A stretch of DNA of 64,000 nt from Dermacentor variabilis (lineage: Eukaryota > Arthropoda > Arachnida > Ixodida > Ixodidae), in the NCBI RefSeq assembly GCF_050947875.1, contig NC_134571.1, positions 230,402,024 to 230,466,023 on the forward strand, given 5' to 3'. The notes beneath the pieces are model-generated. The model was not told where the DNA came from and did not search any database. It was given only the letters and a program-made list of their open reading frames with translations. Shown in pieces: positions 33,686-46,366 of the stretch. The translations under genes were made by a program, and so were the position numbers. Position 1 is the first letter of the stretch. Each line of letters starts with the position of its first letter.

Positions 33686-36500
33686 GTATAAAGGAAACAT
33701 GGCTTCTCTTTCACCTACGGAAGTTCGATCTTTGATATGAAATAATAATCGCTGCCTTGTCCACTTCAACGCAAGAAGCCTTCGGCGTAATCACGATAAT
33801 ATCAGTATCTTTTTTACTTTCCTTTCTGTCCCATTTTCTTTCATATGCATCACGGAAACATGGCTTTGTGATGATGACACTTACATGTTTGGATTTCCGT
33901 CTTAACATTCAGAATACTGCTCCCGTTCAAGTTATTATCACAGAGGATCAGCCACATTTATTTCCGACAATATCACTTGCACTAGAAGGTGTGACATTTC
34001 TATACCTATTCCGCAGTGTGAATCGGTGTGGATTGAACTAGATCATTCGTTTTCGTTCATTGACTCTAAAAAGTTTGTTCTGGGGTGCATATACCGTTTG
34101 CCGTCATAATGTTCATGTGAATTTATGATTCAGCTCGATAACATTCTCAACATTTTAGCTTCAGAAAGTAAGCATGTTCGCATAGTGGGTGATATTAGTA
34201 TCAATTTGTTAGATATCGACAGTAAGCTGTGTATAGCCTACACTGACTGCTTTAGTGGATTCGGGTATGAGCAACTCATAACATCACCAACAAGATGTAC
34301 TACTCATGGATGAGAAACACTTCTAGATCATGCATTAACTAAACATAACTCCTACACCTAATTCAGGCATGATTAAAACTGACATTAGTGATCATTATCC
34401 TATTTTTGCCATTTTTAACTCTTTGAATAGCTCGGACAGTTCACGGTACTTAGCGAAAGTATTCAATAAGAGTAAATTTATAGAAGATATAAATAATATC
34501 GATTAGCCCGAAATTGATCAGGTGTGAGACCCTGAGAGCACACTTCAAAGGTTTTGTGACTTATTTCGGGAAGCTGTGTCTCAGAACACTGTTAATAGCA
34601 AATGTAAACGGTGGTACCATTCCCCTCGATGTCCATGGGTAACCAAGGGGCTTCTTGAAAGTATGCGTAAAAAAGATAACTTATACAAAAAAACAGCCAT
34701 TCAATCTAACTTTGGCATTAAGATACAAAAAATACTGCAACATTCTCAATTGTTTACTGAAGCAAGCTAAGAGATGTTATTATGATAAGGAATTTGTAAG
34801 CTGCCAGAACAATTCTAAAAAGAAATGGGAGTTGCTCAACGCATTCTTGAAGTGAACAGCGTGTGAGACTCCAATCCCTAAAATTAATTATAATGATGCT
34901 ATGCATGAAAACGAACCTCAAATTGCTAATGCTTTTAGTGAATTCTTTTTTGACATTTCCAATCAGCATCACGTGGATGCTGAATGTAGCATGGATCACG
35001 TAAATTTCTCGTTTTTTCTTTTCCCTGTAATACAAGAAGTTTTCACTGCGATTATGAACCTTAAGGATACCTTGCCCGGATTAGATGGCATTCAAGCATG
35101 CCACTTAAAATTGGTAGGTCAATTAATCTCTCAAATGTTGGTCAACATAATTAACAGAATCTTTAAAACTTGAATTTTTCCGTGCACCCTTAAGAACACA
35201 ACAGTCATACCCATTTAAAAAAAAAGTGATAGGTCTATTACTTCTAATTACCGACCTATTTCTATCTTATCCTTTGTTAGCAAAATAATTGAGAAGCTAT
35301 TTGTTAGTCGCTTGAATAATTATTTGAAAAAGTTTAATCTCTTGAATAATTTCCAATGTGGTTTTCATTCAGGTAGCTCAACTGACTTGGCGGTAATCTC
35401 ATTAACAGACTACATTAAGACTTCTATTGACAAAGGATTTATCATTGGTTCTGTATTTTTAGGCTTCTCAAAAGCTTTTGACACAATTAATCACGACATG
35501 TTACTAAAAAAATTAGAAGCGTATGGAATAACAGGTCCAGCATTAATCTTTTTGAGAGGCTACTTGTATAATAGAAAACTAACAGTTTATTTATCGGGCA
35601 ACTTTTCAGACACCAAAACAATTAATCAAGGGGTACCACAGGGCTCCATTTTGGGACCATTATTATTCATTCTCTACATAAATGACCTTCTGCAACAGGC
35701 TTCACCTTCACAATGCATGTTATATGCTCATGACACAACTATCTCAGACTCAGATCTATCTTTAACATCATTAACTCATAAATTAAACAGTGCGTTAGCT
35801 AAAGTTGTTACTTGGTGTCGCAGTAATCACTTGATTTTGAATCCAAACAAACCTAAATTCATTGTTTTTTGCTCCCCTCAAAGAAGACTACCATTTTAAC
35901 CTCAGGTTTCCCTTGACTCGCACTTTATTTCTGCTAGCGACTGTGTATCATTTCTTTGTATCTACCTCAATGAACAACTAAAATTTCACAAGAATATCAC
36001 ACAAGTTAAGAAAAGAACTTCTTTCGGTATATGAGCGCTCATAAAAGCTAGATCTTGTCTGTCTACTGCTGCTCTCATTTCACTTTATTATGCATTCATT
36101 CATATTCATAATAATTATGGGATTGCTATTTATGGCAACACATATCAGTGCCACTTAACATCTGTTCAGCACATACAAAACCTAGCTCTGCGCATTATTT
36201 CTAACTTTAATCAATAATAATATCATACGCATGGAGAATAAATTGCTGGCAACTACTGATTTAGTCACACTCAACTTGATTACTATGCTTTTTAGATTGA
36301 TTAATAAAGATCACACACACAATTTTATTTCCTTAGATTCCTTGAAGAATGCTGCCCCTACTTCTATTGTTCAGAAAAATAATTTCTTGCTACCTAAAGC
36401 TCTTACTAATTACGGTAAAATGACAGCATCTTTCTGCGCTATTAAAATGCGGAATTCACTTCCCTACCCCATCAAAACATCATCATCTGTTACTGCATTT
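33686..36500 (+). pseudogene. LINE A ORF2: APE endonuclease and RT
   Basis: The endonuclease shows FICITETWL (33843), GCIYRLPS, IVGDISINLLD and, near 34390, ISDHYPIF. The RT shows NYRPISILSF in decayed form, LNNFQCGFHSGSSTDLAV, FLGFSKAFDTINHD, NQGVPQGSILGPLLF and a mutated catalytic box YAHD (normally YADD). Many stops and shifts occur. The last coding stretch runs to SSVTAF at 36500 and continues at 42133 with KKTLKTHLLNK. Confidence 0.75.
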
Positions 36501-37015
36501 CCCCACAGGGGCGTCTGCGTCAGCAGGCGTTTGGTGTGTTGCGACACCACGGACCCAAGCACACGAGGGTTGGACCCTCCCGCGTGTAGCCGTGCGCGGC
36601 TTAGCCGTGTCCGGGGAAAAGGGGATCCTGGGGGTTGAGCCAATGCCGGGTGTTTGGACCTTTACGGCCCCCCGGCGGCGGCAACACACCTCTTTGGCCT
36701 CGGCTTCACGTAGACGGCACCCCCGGACTGACCCACCCGGGGGAAATCGGCAGTTGCCTCTTCCTGTCCCCCTCTCCACTCTTTGTCTTTCTCTCTCACT
36801 TTGACTCTTTCCTGTCCTCTACTCACTTCAGTTTACTTCTCATTTTCCAGGCAGCAAGGGTTAACCGTGTGTATCTACCCAACCTTGGGTACATATATTA
36901 GGTTATAGCGGCGTTGTATAGCTGACGCATACAGGTATGTTCCTAACCTCGTAGCGTCCCCTTGTTGGGCTCGGTGGTGGGTGGCTACCATCGCCGCTGA
37001 ATATTCCAAGAATAC

Positions 37016-38213
37016 ATGGCAAATGCATTCCCCCCCCTTGCAGATCGTCCTATCAAAAGAGGGCGCACCGAAGCAATTTTTGATTTCACATTGAAAACCA
37101 ACGCAGAAACGTTCCCACGCTACCATGTGATCCACAGTGAAGGATCTCTGCCAATGAGAAAACTATCGCCATTCCTAATAGCAAAATGCCTAGTTGAAAA
37201 AATCGGAAAGCAATACAAAGCTTCAAAGATGTCAAGTGGGGACCTCCTCCTTGAACTCAAAACCAAAGACCAAGTTGCAAAGCTCGCTGATCTAACCAGT
37301 GTCGGTAACATCAAAGTCACAATCTCAGCACACCGTTCTCTCAACACAAGCAGAGGTGTAATATCAGAAGAAGATTTCTTAAACCTAAGCGATGAAGAAC
37401 TCCTGGAAGGTTTCCAAGAACAAAATGTAATCAAAGTTCAAAGAATAACTCTCAGAAGAAATGATGAACAAATCCCGACCAAACACGTTATACTCACCTT
37501 TGGTACCAGTATTGTACCTACTACACTTGATGCAGGCTATCTTAAGATCAACGTAAGACCGTATATCGCAAACCCGAGGCGGTGTTTCAAGTGCCAGAGA
37601 TTCGGACATGCATCGCAATCATGCAGAGGTAAATCGACATGTGCAAAGTGTAGTGCCAATGACCATCAGTCGGAAAACTGTAATGCTGCTCCACACTGTA
37701 CAAACTGCAAAGGAGATCATCCAGCATATTCACGATCTTGCCCCTGCTGGAAGAAAGAGAAAGATAATTGCACTTACAGTGAAAGAGAAGATTTCCTTTT
37801 ATGAAGCAAGAAAGAAACTAGCACACTTACCTCAAACAACCTACGCCAGTGCGGTGCGACAGGGGACAGCACCGCAGTGGTCTCAGGAGTCTACAGGGAC
37901 CGCAGTCAGTGGCCCAGTAGTAACTCCATCCGTCCCCTTGGTGGCAGCAGCCAGTCCTGCTCCATCATCATCATCATCATCAAAGACTGGCCTGCAGACC
38001 CCGGTTCCACAGGGCCCCAGGCTAAATCGAACTCCCAGGCCTGAGACGCGCGTCTCAGCGCCTGGTTCTCGATCATCCAGCGCCTCGGAGAAGGTTATGG
38101 ATGTCGACACCAAAACTCCGGCGTCATCGACACCAAAACATCAGCGCTCTCTGGAGCGCACTAAGAAAGACAAGCTCACAATAACTACACAAACAAAGGG
38201 ACCAGTAACCTGA
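37016..38213 (+). pseudogene. I-like LINE ORF1 (Gag-like, CCHC zinc knuckles), one frameshift
   Basis: ATG at 37016 opens MANAFPPLADRPIKR. A conserved alpha/beta region is followed by knuckles CFKCQRFGHASQSC, CAKCSANDHQSENC and CTNCKGDHPAYSRSC (37587-37740). A single-base change near 37760 shifts the frame. The shifted frame continues ALTVKEKISFYEARKK and a Ser/Pro-rich tail to a stop at 38213. Intact, it would be about 398 residues. This type of protein coats the element RNA. Confidence 0.85.
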
Positions 38214-38310
38214 ACGGTTACCGTTCTTCCAATAGCACATTCCCACTAACAAATGTCACCTACAGTTACTTAGTACATATATGTGAATTACCATTCTCAA
38301 TTCTGCCACT

Positions 38311-41300
38311 ATGGCTTTTATAGTGCATTGGAATTGTAGAGGACTGATTCGCAATTTAGGTGACATTAAGGACATAATAAATAACTTTTCGCCAATCGCA
38401 TTTTGCCTACAGGAAACAAACTTAGGCCCTAAACACAGTCAATTCCTTAGAGGTTTCACCGTTGTCCGAAAGGACCGCGAATGTTCCAACCGGTTGTCAG
38501 GTGGAGTGGCTATAGTCGTGCAGGGCGGCACTCCCACCCGAAATGTCCCATTAAATACATCTTTAGAGGCCGTAGCTGTCACCCTTCTATCCTACAAAAC
38601 AATCACCATTTGCTCACTATATATCCCACCTCACACACATTTTACTATCAAAGACTTAGAAAATCTAACAGAACAGTTACCGGAGCCATTTGTCTTGGTA
38701 GGAGATTTTAACGCTCATTGTACTCTTTGGGGCAGTGTCAAAACTGACTAAAGGGGGCAACTCGTTGAAGATTTTATCCTGTCAAATAATATTTGTCTTT
38801 TAAACTCAGGTGCGCCAACTTACTTTTCACCGACTTCTCGCACATTTAGTTGTTTAGATTTAGCTTTTTGTTCACCCTCTCTTTTTACTGATTTTAAATG
38901 GGAAACTCTCGACACGTCATATGGTAGCGACCACTTACCCACACTCATCAAACACCTATCATCACCACAAACCCTACTAACTAGACCACGCCGAAGGAAA
39001 TTACAGCTCGCTGACTGGCAGGTTTTTATGCAGAACGCGAAACTGGAAAATGTCTTTTCGCCAGAGCTCAGTATTGATGATCTTAATAAAAAAATCACTG
39101 AAGTTATAATCACAGCGGCAGAAAAGGCGATACCGCAGTCTTCCGGTATTGTGCGTAAAAAGCTAAACCCCTGGTGGACGAAGGAGTGCACCGACGCTAA
39201 AAAAGCACAAAATAAGGCCTGGGGAATCCTACGAAGGCACCCCACCTATAGCAACCTGTTAACTTTTAAACAAGCCAAAGCCAAAGCACGGTTCATTCGT
39301 AGACATGCTGAAAAATCATCATGGCAAAAATACATCTCTTCAATTAATAGTACGGTAACATCAAAACGAATGTGGGACCAGGTGAGGAAATTTAGAGGAG
39401 AGTACTCATCATACACTATACCACTACTTACATGTCCAGGCACACAAACAACACTACAGGACCAGGCCAACTTATTAGGTGAACACTTTCATAACATATC
39501 CAGCTCAGCAAACTATTCAAATACATTTTTAAAATACAAAGAATCGGCTGAGAAAGAGAGGCTGCCTACCACTGGGGCTTCAGCTGAAATGTACAATAAA
39601 CCCCTCACAATACATGAATTGAACAGAGTTCTCTCTGCTGGTAAAAAAACGGCAACAGGTCTTGACCGTGTGCACTACACAATGCTGACACACCTATCCC
39701 AAGCGTCGGTAGGGGCACTTCTTAAATTTTTCAATAAGATATGGGAGTGTGGGGTAATGCCTACAGATTGGAAAAAAGCGGTAGTAGTACCTTTTCTAAA
39801 ACCTGGTAAACCCGGTACATCCCCTAGCAGCTATAGACCCATTGCACTAACAAGTTGTCTAGCCAAATCTTATGAGAGCATTATAAACATAAGACTCACA
39901 TTCATCCTAGAAACAAGAAACCTAATAGACAAACACCAGTGCGGATGCAAAAAGGGCTGTTCCACCACTGACCATCTCGTGCGACTAGAGCATGAGATAC
40001 GTGACGCATTTCTTCACAAGCAATACTGCCTCGCGGTTTTCTTTGATTTTGAAAAGGCATATGATACCACATGGCGATACGGAATTTTGAGAGACCTGGC
40101 TGACATGGGAATTCGCGGAAGAATGCTGAATTGTCTATGCGATTTCACGTCAAACCGAACATTTCAAGTACGTCTCGGCACAATACTCTCGCGCACATTC
40201 ACACAAGAAAATGGCGTTCCACAAGGTTGCATTCTGAGCACGACGCTCTTCATAGTCAAAATGAACTCTGTGAATAAAATCATCCCATCATCTGTTATGC
40301 ACTCAATATATGTCGACGATTTGCAAATGGCTTGCCGCGCCTCAAGCTTACCCACCTGTGAACAACAACTACAAATAACGATAAATAATCTTACACAATG
40401 GGCTAACAAAAATGGTTTCCGGTTCTCAACACACAAAACTGTTACAGTTCTCTTTTCCCAGAAGCGAGGGTTACACTGTACTCCAGGTCTCACATTGCAT
40501 GGTATAACGCTACCGGTCAAAGAACACTATAAATTTCTAGGCGTAACGTTTGACACCAAACTGAACTTCCTGGCCCACATTAACGCAACCAAAATTAAAG
40601 CAAATAAAGCACTAAATATCCTCAAGGTTTTATCACATAAGCACTGGGGATATGACCGTACATGTCTGCTACGTATATACCGATCCCTTGTATGTAGCAT
40701 CCTCGACTATGGTAGTGTAGTTTATTGTGCAGCTAGGAAGTCCTACATTAAGCGACTTGATCCAGTTCACAATCTCGGCCTACGACTGGCGAGCAGTGCC
40801 TACAGGACATCGCCTGTACAAAGTTTATACGTTAACGCTAATGAGCCTTCATTACAGCACCGCAGAGCACTACTTACACTTTCCTATGTACTAAGAATTC
40901 GGTCATCACCACAACATATATGCTACAACATCGTAACACAGTGCCAATCACGAATACACTACACGAATAAACCAAACATGATTCGGCCACTCATCTTAAG
41001 ACACGAACAATACTGTCAGACTTATGATATCCCTCCTGAAGCCCTGCAGGTTGCCGAAAGGCCACCAAGATTGCCCCCGTGGTGCAATTTTACACAGCTG
41101 TGTGACTGCACCTTAACACATATAAAGAAAAAAGACATTCCACAAGAGCATATAATACAAGAGTTCCGAGCTATCCAAGAAAAATATAAAAATTACACAG
41201 AATTTTACACTGACGGCTCTAAAACACAAGAATACGTAGGTGTCGGGATCGTAACAAAAAATTGGGAAAATAGCATTCGCATAAATAATTTTTCTTCAGT

Positions 41301-42024
41301 CTTTACCGCCGAAGTTTATGCGATTTGGATGGCAGTTAAGAAAATCACTTCCGACAAGCAGAAGAATGCTATCATTTATACCGACTCGTTAAGTGCCCTA
41401 AGAGCCCTTAACTTAAACTCCGCGTCTGAACCCCTGCTTGGCGATATCTTAAACATAGTGTTTAACAAGAAATACGAAGGAACCATACGATTCTGCTGGG
41501 TCCCAAGCCATGTTGGGATAGCAGGGAACGAAGCTGCAGATAGAAGCGCATCCATGGCAGCGCACAAAAGCATCACACACATAACACTTCCATACAAAGA
41601 CAGCATCAGAGTGGTTCGTAAGGCCCTAGCATCAAAATGGCAACAAGAATGGAACACGTGCGTAAATAACAAGTTACATATAACTAAACCCCAGCTTCGC
41701 GAGTGGAAATCATGTACTCACCAAGAACGGTTCTATGAGGTAATGTTATGTCGACTTCGAATTGGACACACGCATCTAACACACAATTTTTTACTTCGAA
41801 ACGAAAGTCCACCAACATGCGAGAAATGTCACGAAACGCTCACAGTAACCCACATCATTATATCATGCCCACACACTGAAACACAGAGACGGAAACATTT
41901 CAAAAATTTCTATCACTTACATATACCTCTGCACCCTGCCTTAATATTGGGCGATGACCCACTAGTGCCATTCACTAACCTGTTCCAGTTTTTAGGTGAA
42001 ACCAATTATCTACATCGGCTTTAA
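38311..42024 (+). pseudogene. I-like LINE ORF2: APE - RT - RNase H, single in-frame stop
   Basis: ATG at 38311 opens MAFIVHWNCRG. The endonuclease shows FCLQETNLG, LVGDFNAH and, after the stop, YGSDHLPT. A TAA at 38749-38751 is the only interruption; the same frame then runs about 1090 codons. RT: SYRPIALTS, FFDFEKAYDTTW, NGVPQGCILS and catalytic SIYVDDLQMA. RNase H: FYTDGSK, AEVYAIW, IYTDSLSAL and WVPSHVGIAGNEAADRSA, so all acidic residues are present. A C-terminal finger (CEKCHETLTVTHIIISC) follows. The full product would be about 1237 residues. Confidence 0.9.
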
Positions 42025-42582
42025 GATAACACAGCTATAACTACCTTAACATTGGATCTTATACTGTCCTGTGACTGGCGCAGCATGGCCTTAGTCGCTT
42101 TTGCGCCATTAAACCCGAATTGACTAACTAACTTACTGCATTTAAAAAAACACTTAAAACCCATCTTTTAAATAAATAATTCTGTTATGACTTATTTTAT
42201 TTACTCTGTTCTCTCGTTTGTTTGTTTCTTTTCTTTCTTTCTAATTTATCTTTGTAATTTTTTTGTACGTGATAATGATGCACTGTCACTGTTCATGCTA
42301 ACTTTACGTGCATATTTTCAGTCTTAGTATGAATTTGTATTTCTCTATCAAATATTTATACCATCACAAAACAGATTTATATTTATATATATAAACCTTT
42401 TTTTTGTACCCGTTTTTTTCTGTTGGCTTGCTTAATTCTATATTTCTCTGTTAATCTCGTAATTTGTATCCAAAAGTCATGTACAGAGGGTCCTGGTGCG
42501 GTTTTGTGACCTTGGGACCCTCTTCTGCGTATCCTTGTTGTAATCATGCTTTGAAAAAACAAATAAATGTTTGATTTGATTA

Positions 42583-42957
42583 ACATGCCGTCGACGGCGC
42601 CTGCTTCCCGAAGCTGCCTTTGTAGCACTCCTTCCAAAGGAAAGAATCAGTGAGGCAACAGCGATTGAAGTGGTCGGAATTGACTTCTGTGGGCCACTCT
42701 ACTGCCGTGCCGAATCATCCTCGATTGTAAAAGTGTACATTGTTGTCTTCTTGTGCTGTGAGCAGGGCAGTACACCTGGAGTTGACCACAGATTTGATAG
42801 TGCAAGCATCTTTATTAGCCTTTAGGTGCTTTGCAGCAAAACGTGGAATTCCTGCTGTCGTGCACTCTGACAATGCGAAAGCATTTCGCTGCAGCGTCGA
42901 ACATTTCTGCTGCCTTTTCAAAGGCAACGTTCAGGACTATGCCAGCTCTCAGGGTGT
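42583..42957 (+). pseudogene. BEL integrase catalytic core, first part
   Basis: BEL resumes after LINE A with CRRRRLLPEAAFVALLPKE, then VVGIDFCGPLY (first catalytic Asp) and, after a shift, LLAFRCFAAKRGIPAVVHSD and NAKAFRC (second Asp). It ends at VQDYASSQGV (42957). The partner piece is at 52985. Confidence 0.8.
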
Positions 42958-44092
42958 TTACCAACTGGGAAAACCAGGAATCCCCAGGGATTTTGAATAG
43001 TCTTGAAATACTCAGGGAATTTGTGCTTCTATCAGGGAAAATTAGCTGTAATTTTATTGAAAGCAAAGAAAGTTGCGGTAGTGCTGGCTCGAGTAACAGA
43101 GGGATCGTAACGAATCGTATTTTGGCGCCGTGTCATCGGCTGGAGGAGTTTCCAGTGTGCAATCAACGAATGACTTTCCAGATGCCCGATAATTCGGACA
43201 GCTTTGGGGTGCCACCATGTACCCCATAGAGTCAATGTATAAGAACGTGTGAAATTTCAGACGCAAGAACGCTTCGCCGTCCGACTTTCCGGACTTTTTG
43301 CCATGACCGCAGGTACGAAACTGCATTATTCAAAGCCACCATTGCCGCCGTTTTGATTACCTCGCCGCCTTTTACCAGCGCTATCAGACGCAGATCCGCT
43401 GCAGCCGTCCACTGCTGTGGCAAACGCTAGGCCGGTGCTTCGACGTTCGATATTAAGCTTCTTGACGTTCAGCGTCATGTTTTCCATTGAAAGAATTCGC
43501 CGCTGTCAGCAATGGCACCGACTCCGCCTTTGTGGTACTGCGATTTGCTTCAAAGCTTGGAAAGCACGGCGCGTTGCAGAATGCCATGTCCCAAAAGTCA
43601 GATTTGCCGCAATGCAGCAATGTCACACGCTGAAGCATAAGCGAAAGTATTGCAGTGAAGCATAGTGAGCGTGAGAAGGGGCAATTGTCATGGGACACAG
43701 TATGCATTTCTTAATTGTACACGTGTCTACCTGCCATCTCCTGTCACAGTACGAGCATCGATATGCCTAATAAGTGTACTGGCAGGCCTTTTCAGATGTG
43801 CCTGAGACGCTTTGAGCCCTTAAGGGCATAAAAGTCACGCATTAATTTTTTTGAACGCCTGATTTTTCTAACGTTTTCGCGGCCCCTAGGGAGTCCGAAA
43901 AATGGGACTTTGACTGACCAAGAGGATCCTTCAAATGGTCCGTGGGACGAACACGCAGTGGAAGGTGGACATGAGCAGAAAGGACTTATGCATTGAGGAA
44001 TGAACAGGAAAGGAAGCGTGCTGCTGCTTCTTTCAAGGAGCTTGAGTGTTGACTGATGCCGAGATGCAGGTGCCCCTCATCCAAAGCAAAAT
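42958..44092. repeat. Unclassified 1.1-kb repeat-like sequence inside BEL
   Basis: It interrupts the BEL integrase. It begins with ccaactgggaaaaccaggaa and cagggattttgaatagtc motifs and shows no domain or clear terminal repeats. It ends where a candidate Gypsy LTR starts. Possibly a degenerate DNA transposon; I cannot assign it. Confidence 0.4.
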
Positions 44093-44249
44093 TGTGACAA
44101 TTGTTATTGTTGTGCTGCTAGCGCCACCTACTGCTGCGAGCAGAAGAGGGAGTGACGAGAGCAGGACTGAGGAGTTTGGATGAGGCAATAAACAGTTTGT
44201 TTTGTGTTCGCTGTAAGCTCGGGTCTCGGCTCCACTTCTTCTGACTACA
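44093..44249 (+). repeat. Gypsy 4 candidate 5' LTR
   Basis: TGTGACAATTGTTATTG...CTGACTACA, 157 bp with TG...CA ends and AATAAA at 44186-44192. It is followed by gagaaactggtgacgagg, which has a TGG primer-binding-type start. No second LTR survives, so the left border is a judgement. Confidence 0.5.
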
Positions 44250-44294
44250 TGTGAGAAACTGGTGACGAGGATGCACCAAGCGGCATGAACAACC

Positions 44295-45358
44295 ATGCCC
44301 ACCTTTGGTAGGATCGAAGCGTTCGAGGGCGAAGGCAACGCCTGGCCTGCTTACGTGGAGCGCGTCCAAGAGTTCTTTGAAGCCAACGACGTTGTGCCAG
44401 CAAAAAAAAAAAGTCAATATTTTTTAGCTGCTGCGGGCCTTGTACCTATGCACTACTTTGCAACCTTGTAAAGCCGGAAGTGCCCTAAGATAAAACACTC
44501 GACGAGATACAGGCCGTACTTGGCAGGCACTACGCCCCCACCCCATCCCTTGTAGTGCAACGGTTTCACTTCAATTCAAGGGGGCGTTCCGAAGGAGAAG
44601 CAGTCAGCAACTTTGTTGCGGCCTTCAAGTGTTTGTCTGAGCACTGAAATTATGGAACCGAACTCAACAGTATGCTGAGAGACCGAATAGTATGTGGCAT
44701 AAGCAACGCAGCAGTTCAGACATGGTTACTCGAGAGTTCTGACCTCACATTTGAGGACGCAGTGAAAACTGCCCTGGCGATGGAAGCCGCTAAAATAGAT
44801 GCCGGTGAACTGTGTCAGGCAACTGCAAGTAGTTTACCGGGTTTGCCTACTCACCGGGTACCATCAGCGACCAAGAGCATGGCATGTTACCGCTGCAGCG
44901 ACAGAAGTCATTTAGCGTCGCAATGCAGGCACAGCAAGTCGTAGTGTCACTACTGCAAGAAAGTGGGGCACTTGGCAGTCGTCTTCAACTCGCGGAAGGC
45001 TGACACATTCGCAAAGGAAAAAAAACGTCTGCTGTGAGGACTGTTCTGACACGATCAACACGTACCGTGCAGGTAAACGCTGTTGATGCCACCGACGTGC
45101 TTCATTATCCTCGCGGCCCTGACGTTCTTGACATGTGGCACCTAAGTGGTGAGCCGACTGTGCCGCCCTTCCTTGTCACCATTGAAATGTTTGGGAAGCT
45201 ATTTCCGATGGAGTTGGACACCGGTGCAAGTGTCTCCGTAATGCCAGTAGACAAGTTTCAACATGCCTTTCCAGAAGTGAGTCTAGAACATTCAAACATA
45301 TTTTTGTGCAGGCTTAGTGGGGAGCTCGAGCAAGTCAAGGGCAAATCAACATGCTTAA
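44295..45358 (+). pseudogene. Gypsy 4 gag and protease remnant
   Basis: ATG at 44295 opens MPTFGRIEAFEGEGNAWPAY, a Gypsy Gag start. Frameshifts and stops follow. RDRIVCGISN and a knuckle CYRCSDRSHLASQC (44888-44929) are clear, with a second CHYCKKVGHLA. The protease shows MELDTGASVSVM (45208-45243). LINE D begins near 45359. Confidence 0.7.
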
Positions 45359-46162
45359 TTTTAACATCGACATGCTGAATTACTCAAATTCTCAGCACAA
45401 GTTGCAGACAATGCTGTCTTCATACTGTTCGACCAATGTAATTAGAGATTTTACACGAGTGACAAAGACAACGAATAATTGACCTATTTATAACAAACCT
45501 ACCAGAGCACTAAGTTGGTGGTGTATTGGCATCAAGCATTAGTGATCACTTACCTATTTTTTTTGTTTGCAAAAGTGCTTGATCGAGACTGTACGACACT
45601 TCCACAAACCAAGAAAATTCAAGATATTTGTGAAAAAACATTGCAGAACTTTTGCAATCATCTTATAAAAATAAAATGGGATACCATATACATGTCACAC
45701 CTCTGATGATGCATATGACAAATTCTTGCGCCTATGTCTTGCTGCATACTGGAAGTCATTTCCATATATCATACATAAATAAAGTAAAAAAGAGCGCAAG
45801 CCTTGGATAAATAAGGAATGCCTCAAAATGATTAAAAAGAAAGATAAGCTTTTTAACAGGTTCCTCCAAACGCGTAACACTTATGACTGGGGCATATTTC
45901 GGACACACAGAAACAAAACTAATGCCTTATTGCTATTACTTATTACTTATTAGAGAAACTATCTCTACAGTTACTTCGATATTGGGAAAGAAGAGAAATT
46001 GGACTTAATGTGGAGGAAAATTAATGAGCTACTAAATCGGATACTTAAACAAGGAGCTAAATTAGCAGAAGAATTTAATCACTACTTCATAAATCTAGTC
46101 ACTAGCTCTCATTCTCCGGAGGCAGTAAATGGTATCTCGAGAAATTCTACGAGCGTATATAT

Positions 46163-46330
46163 TGTTACGTGTAGAAAGACGCAGACAAAAGAGGCTATTT
46201 ACAGACTATTTACACTAGACTGGAGCCAGAGCGCCAGGCCGACATTCACACGCGCCAAGGGCACCGACCCACTTCGTCGTCGTCCTCACGGCGGCTCGTC
46301 TCTCGGGCGTCTACCGATAATATCGTAATA
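46163..46330 (-). repeat. Gypsy 2 LTR (left, 3' LTR)
   Basis: TGTTACGTGTAGAAAG...ATATCGTAATA. It differs from the right LTR by seven transitions over 168 bp (about 4%). Confidence 0.9.
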
Positions 46331-46366
46331 CTACCTCCCGGCGGCAAAAGCGCCGTCATGGTGCTG

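Larger units (their letters stand above)
36501..42132 (+). mobile_element. Nearly intact I-like LINE (5.6 kb) with 11-bp target duplication
   Basis: It is flanked by TTACTGCATTT at 36490-36500 and 42133-42143. The order is a 515-bp GC-rich 5' UTR, ORF1 with three CCHC knuckles (37016-38213), ORF2 with APE, RT and RNase H (38311-42024), a 3' UTR, and a short gactaactaac tail. Only one frameshift (ORF1) and one stop (ORF2) are visible. An RNase H domain after RT places it with I-group LINEs rather than CR1. It is full length and fairly young. Confidence 0.9.
31341..42582 (+). mobile_element. CR1-like LINE A, inserted in BEL integrase and itself split three times
   Basis: Own sequence lies at 31341-32338, 33074-33263, 33686-36500 and 42133-42582: a 5' UTR with direct repeats, a coiled-coil ORF1, an APE-RT ORF2, a 3' UTR, AATAAA at 42562 and a TTTGATTTGATT 3' tail. 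It carries a 735-bp insert (32339-33073), an LTR (33264-33685) and an I-like LINE (36501-42132). Both ORFs are decayed. The outer boundaries are placed by loss and return of BEL reading, so they are approximate. Confidence 0.75.
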
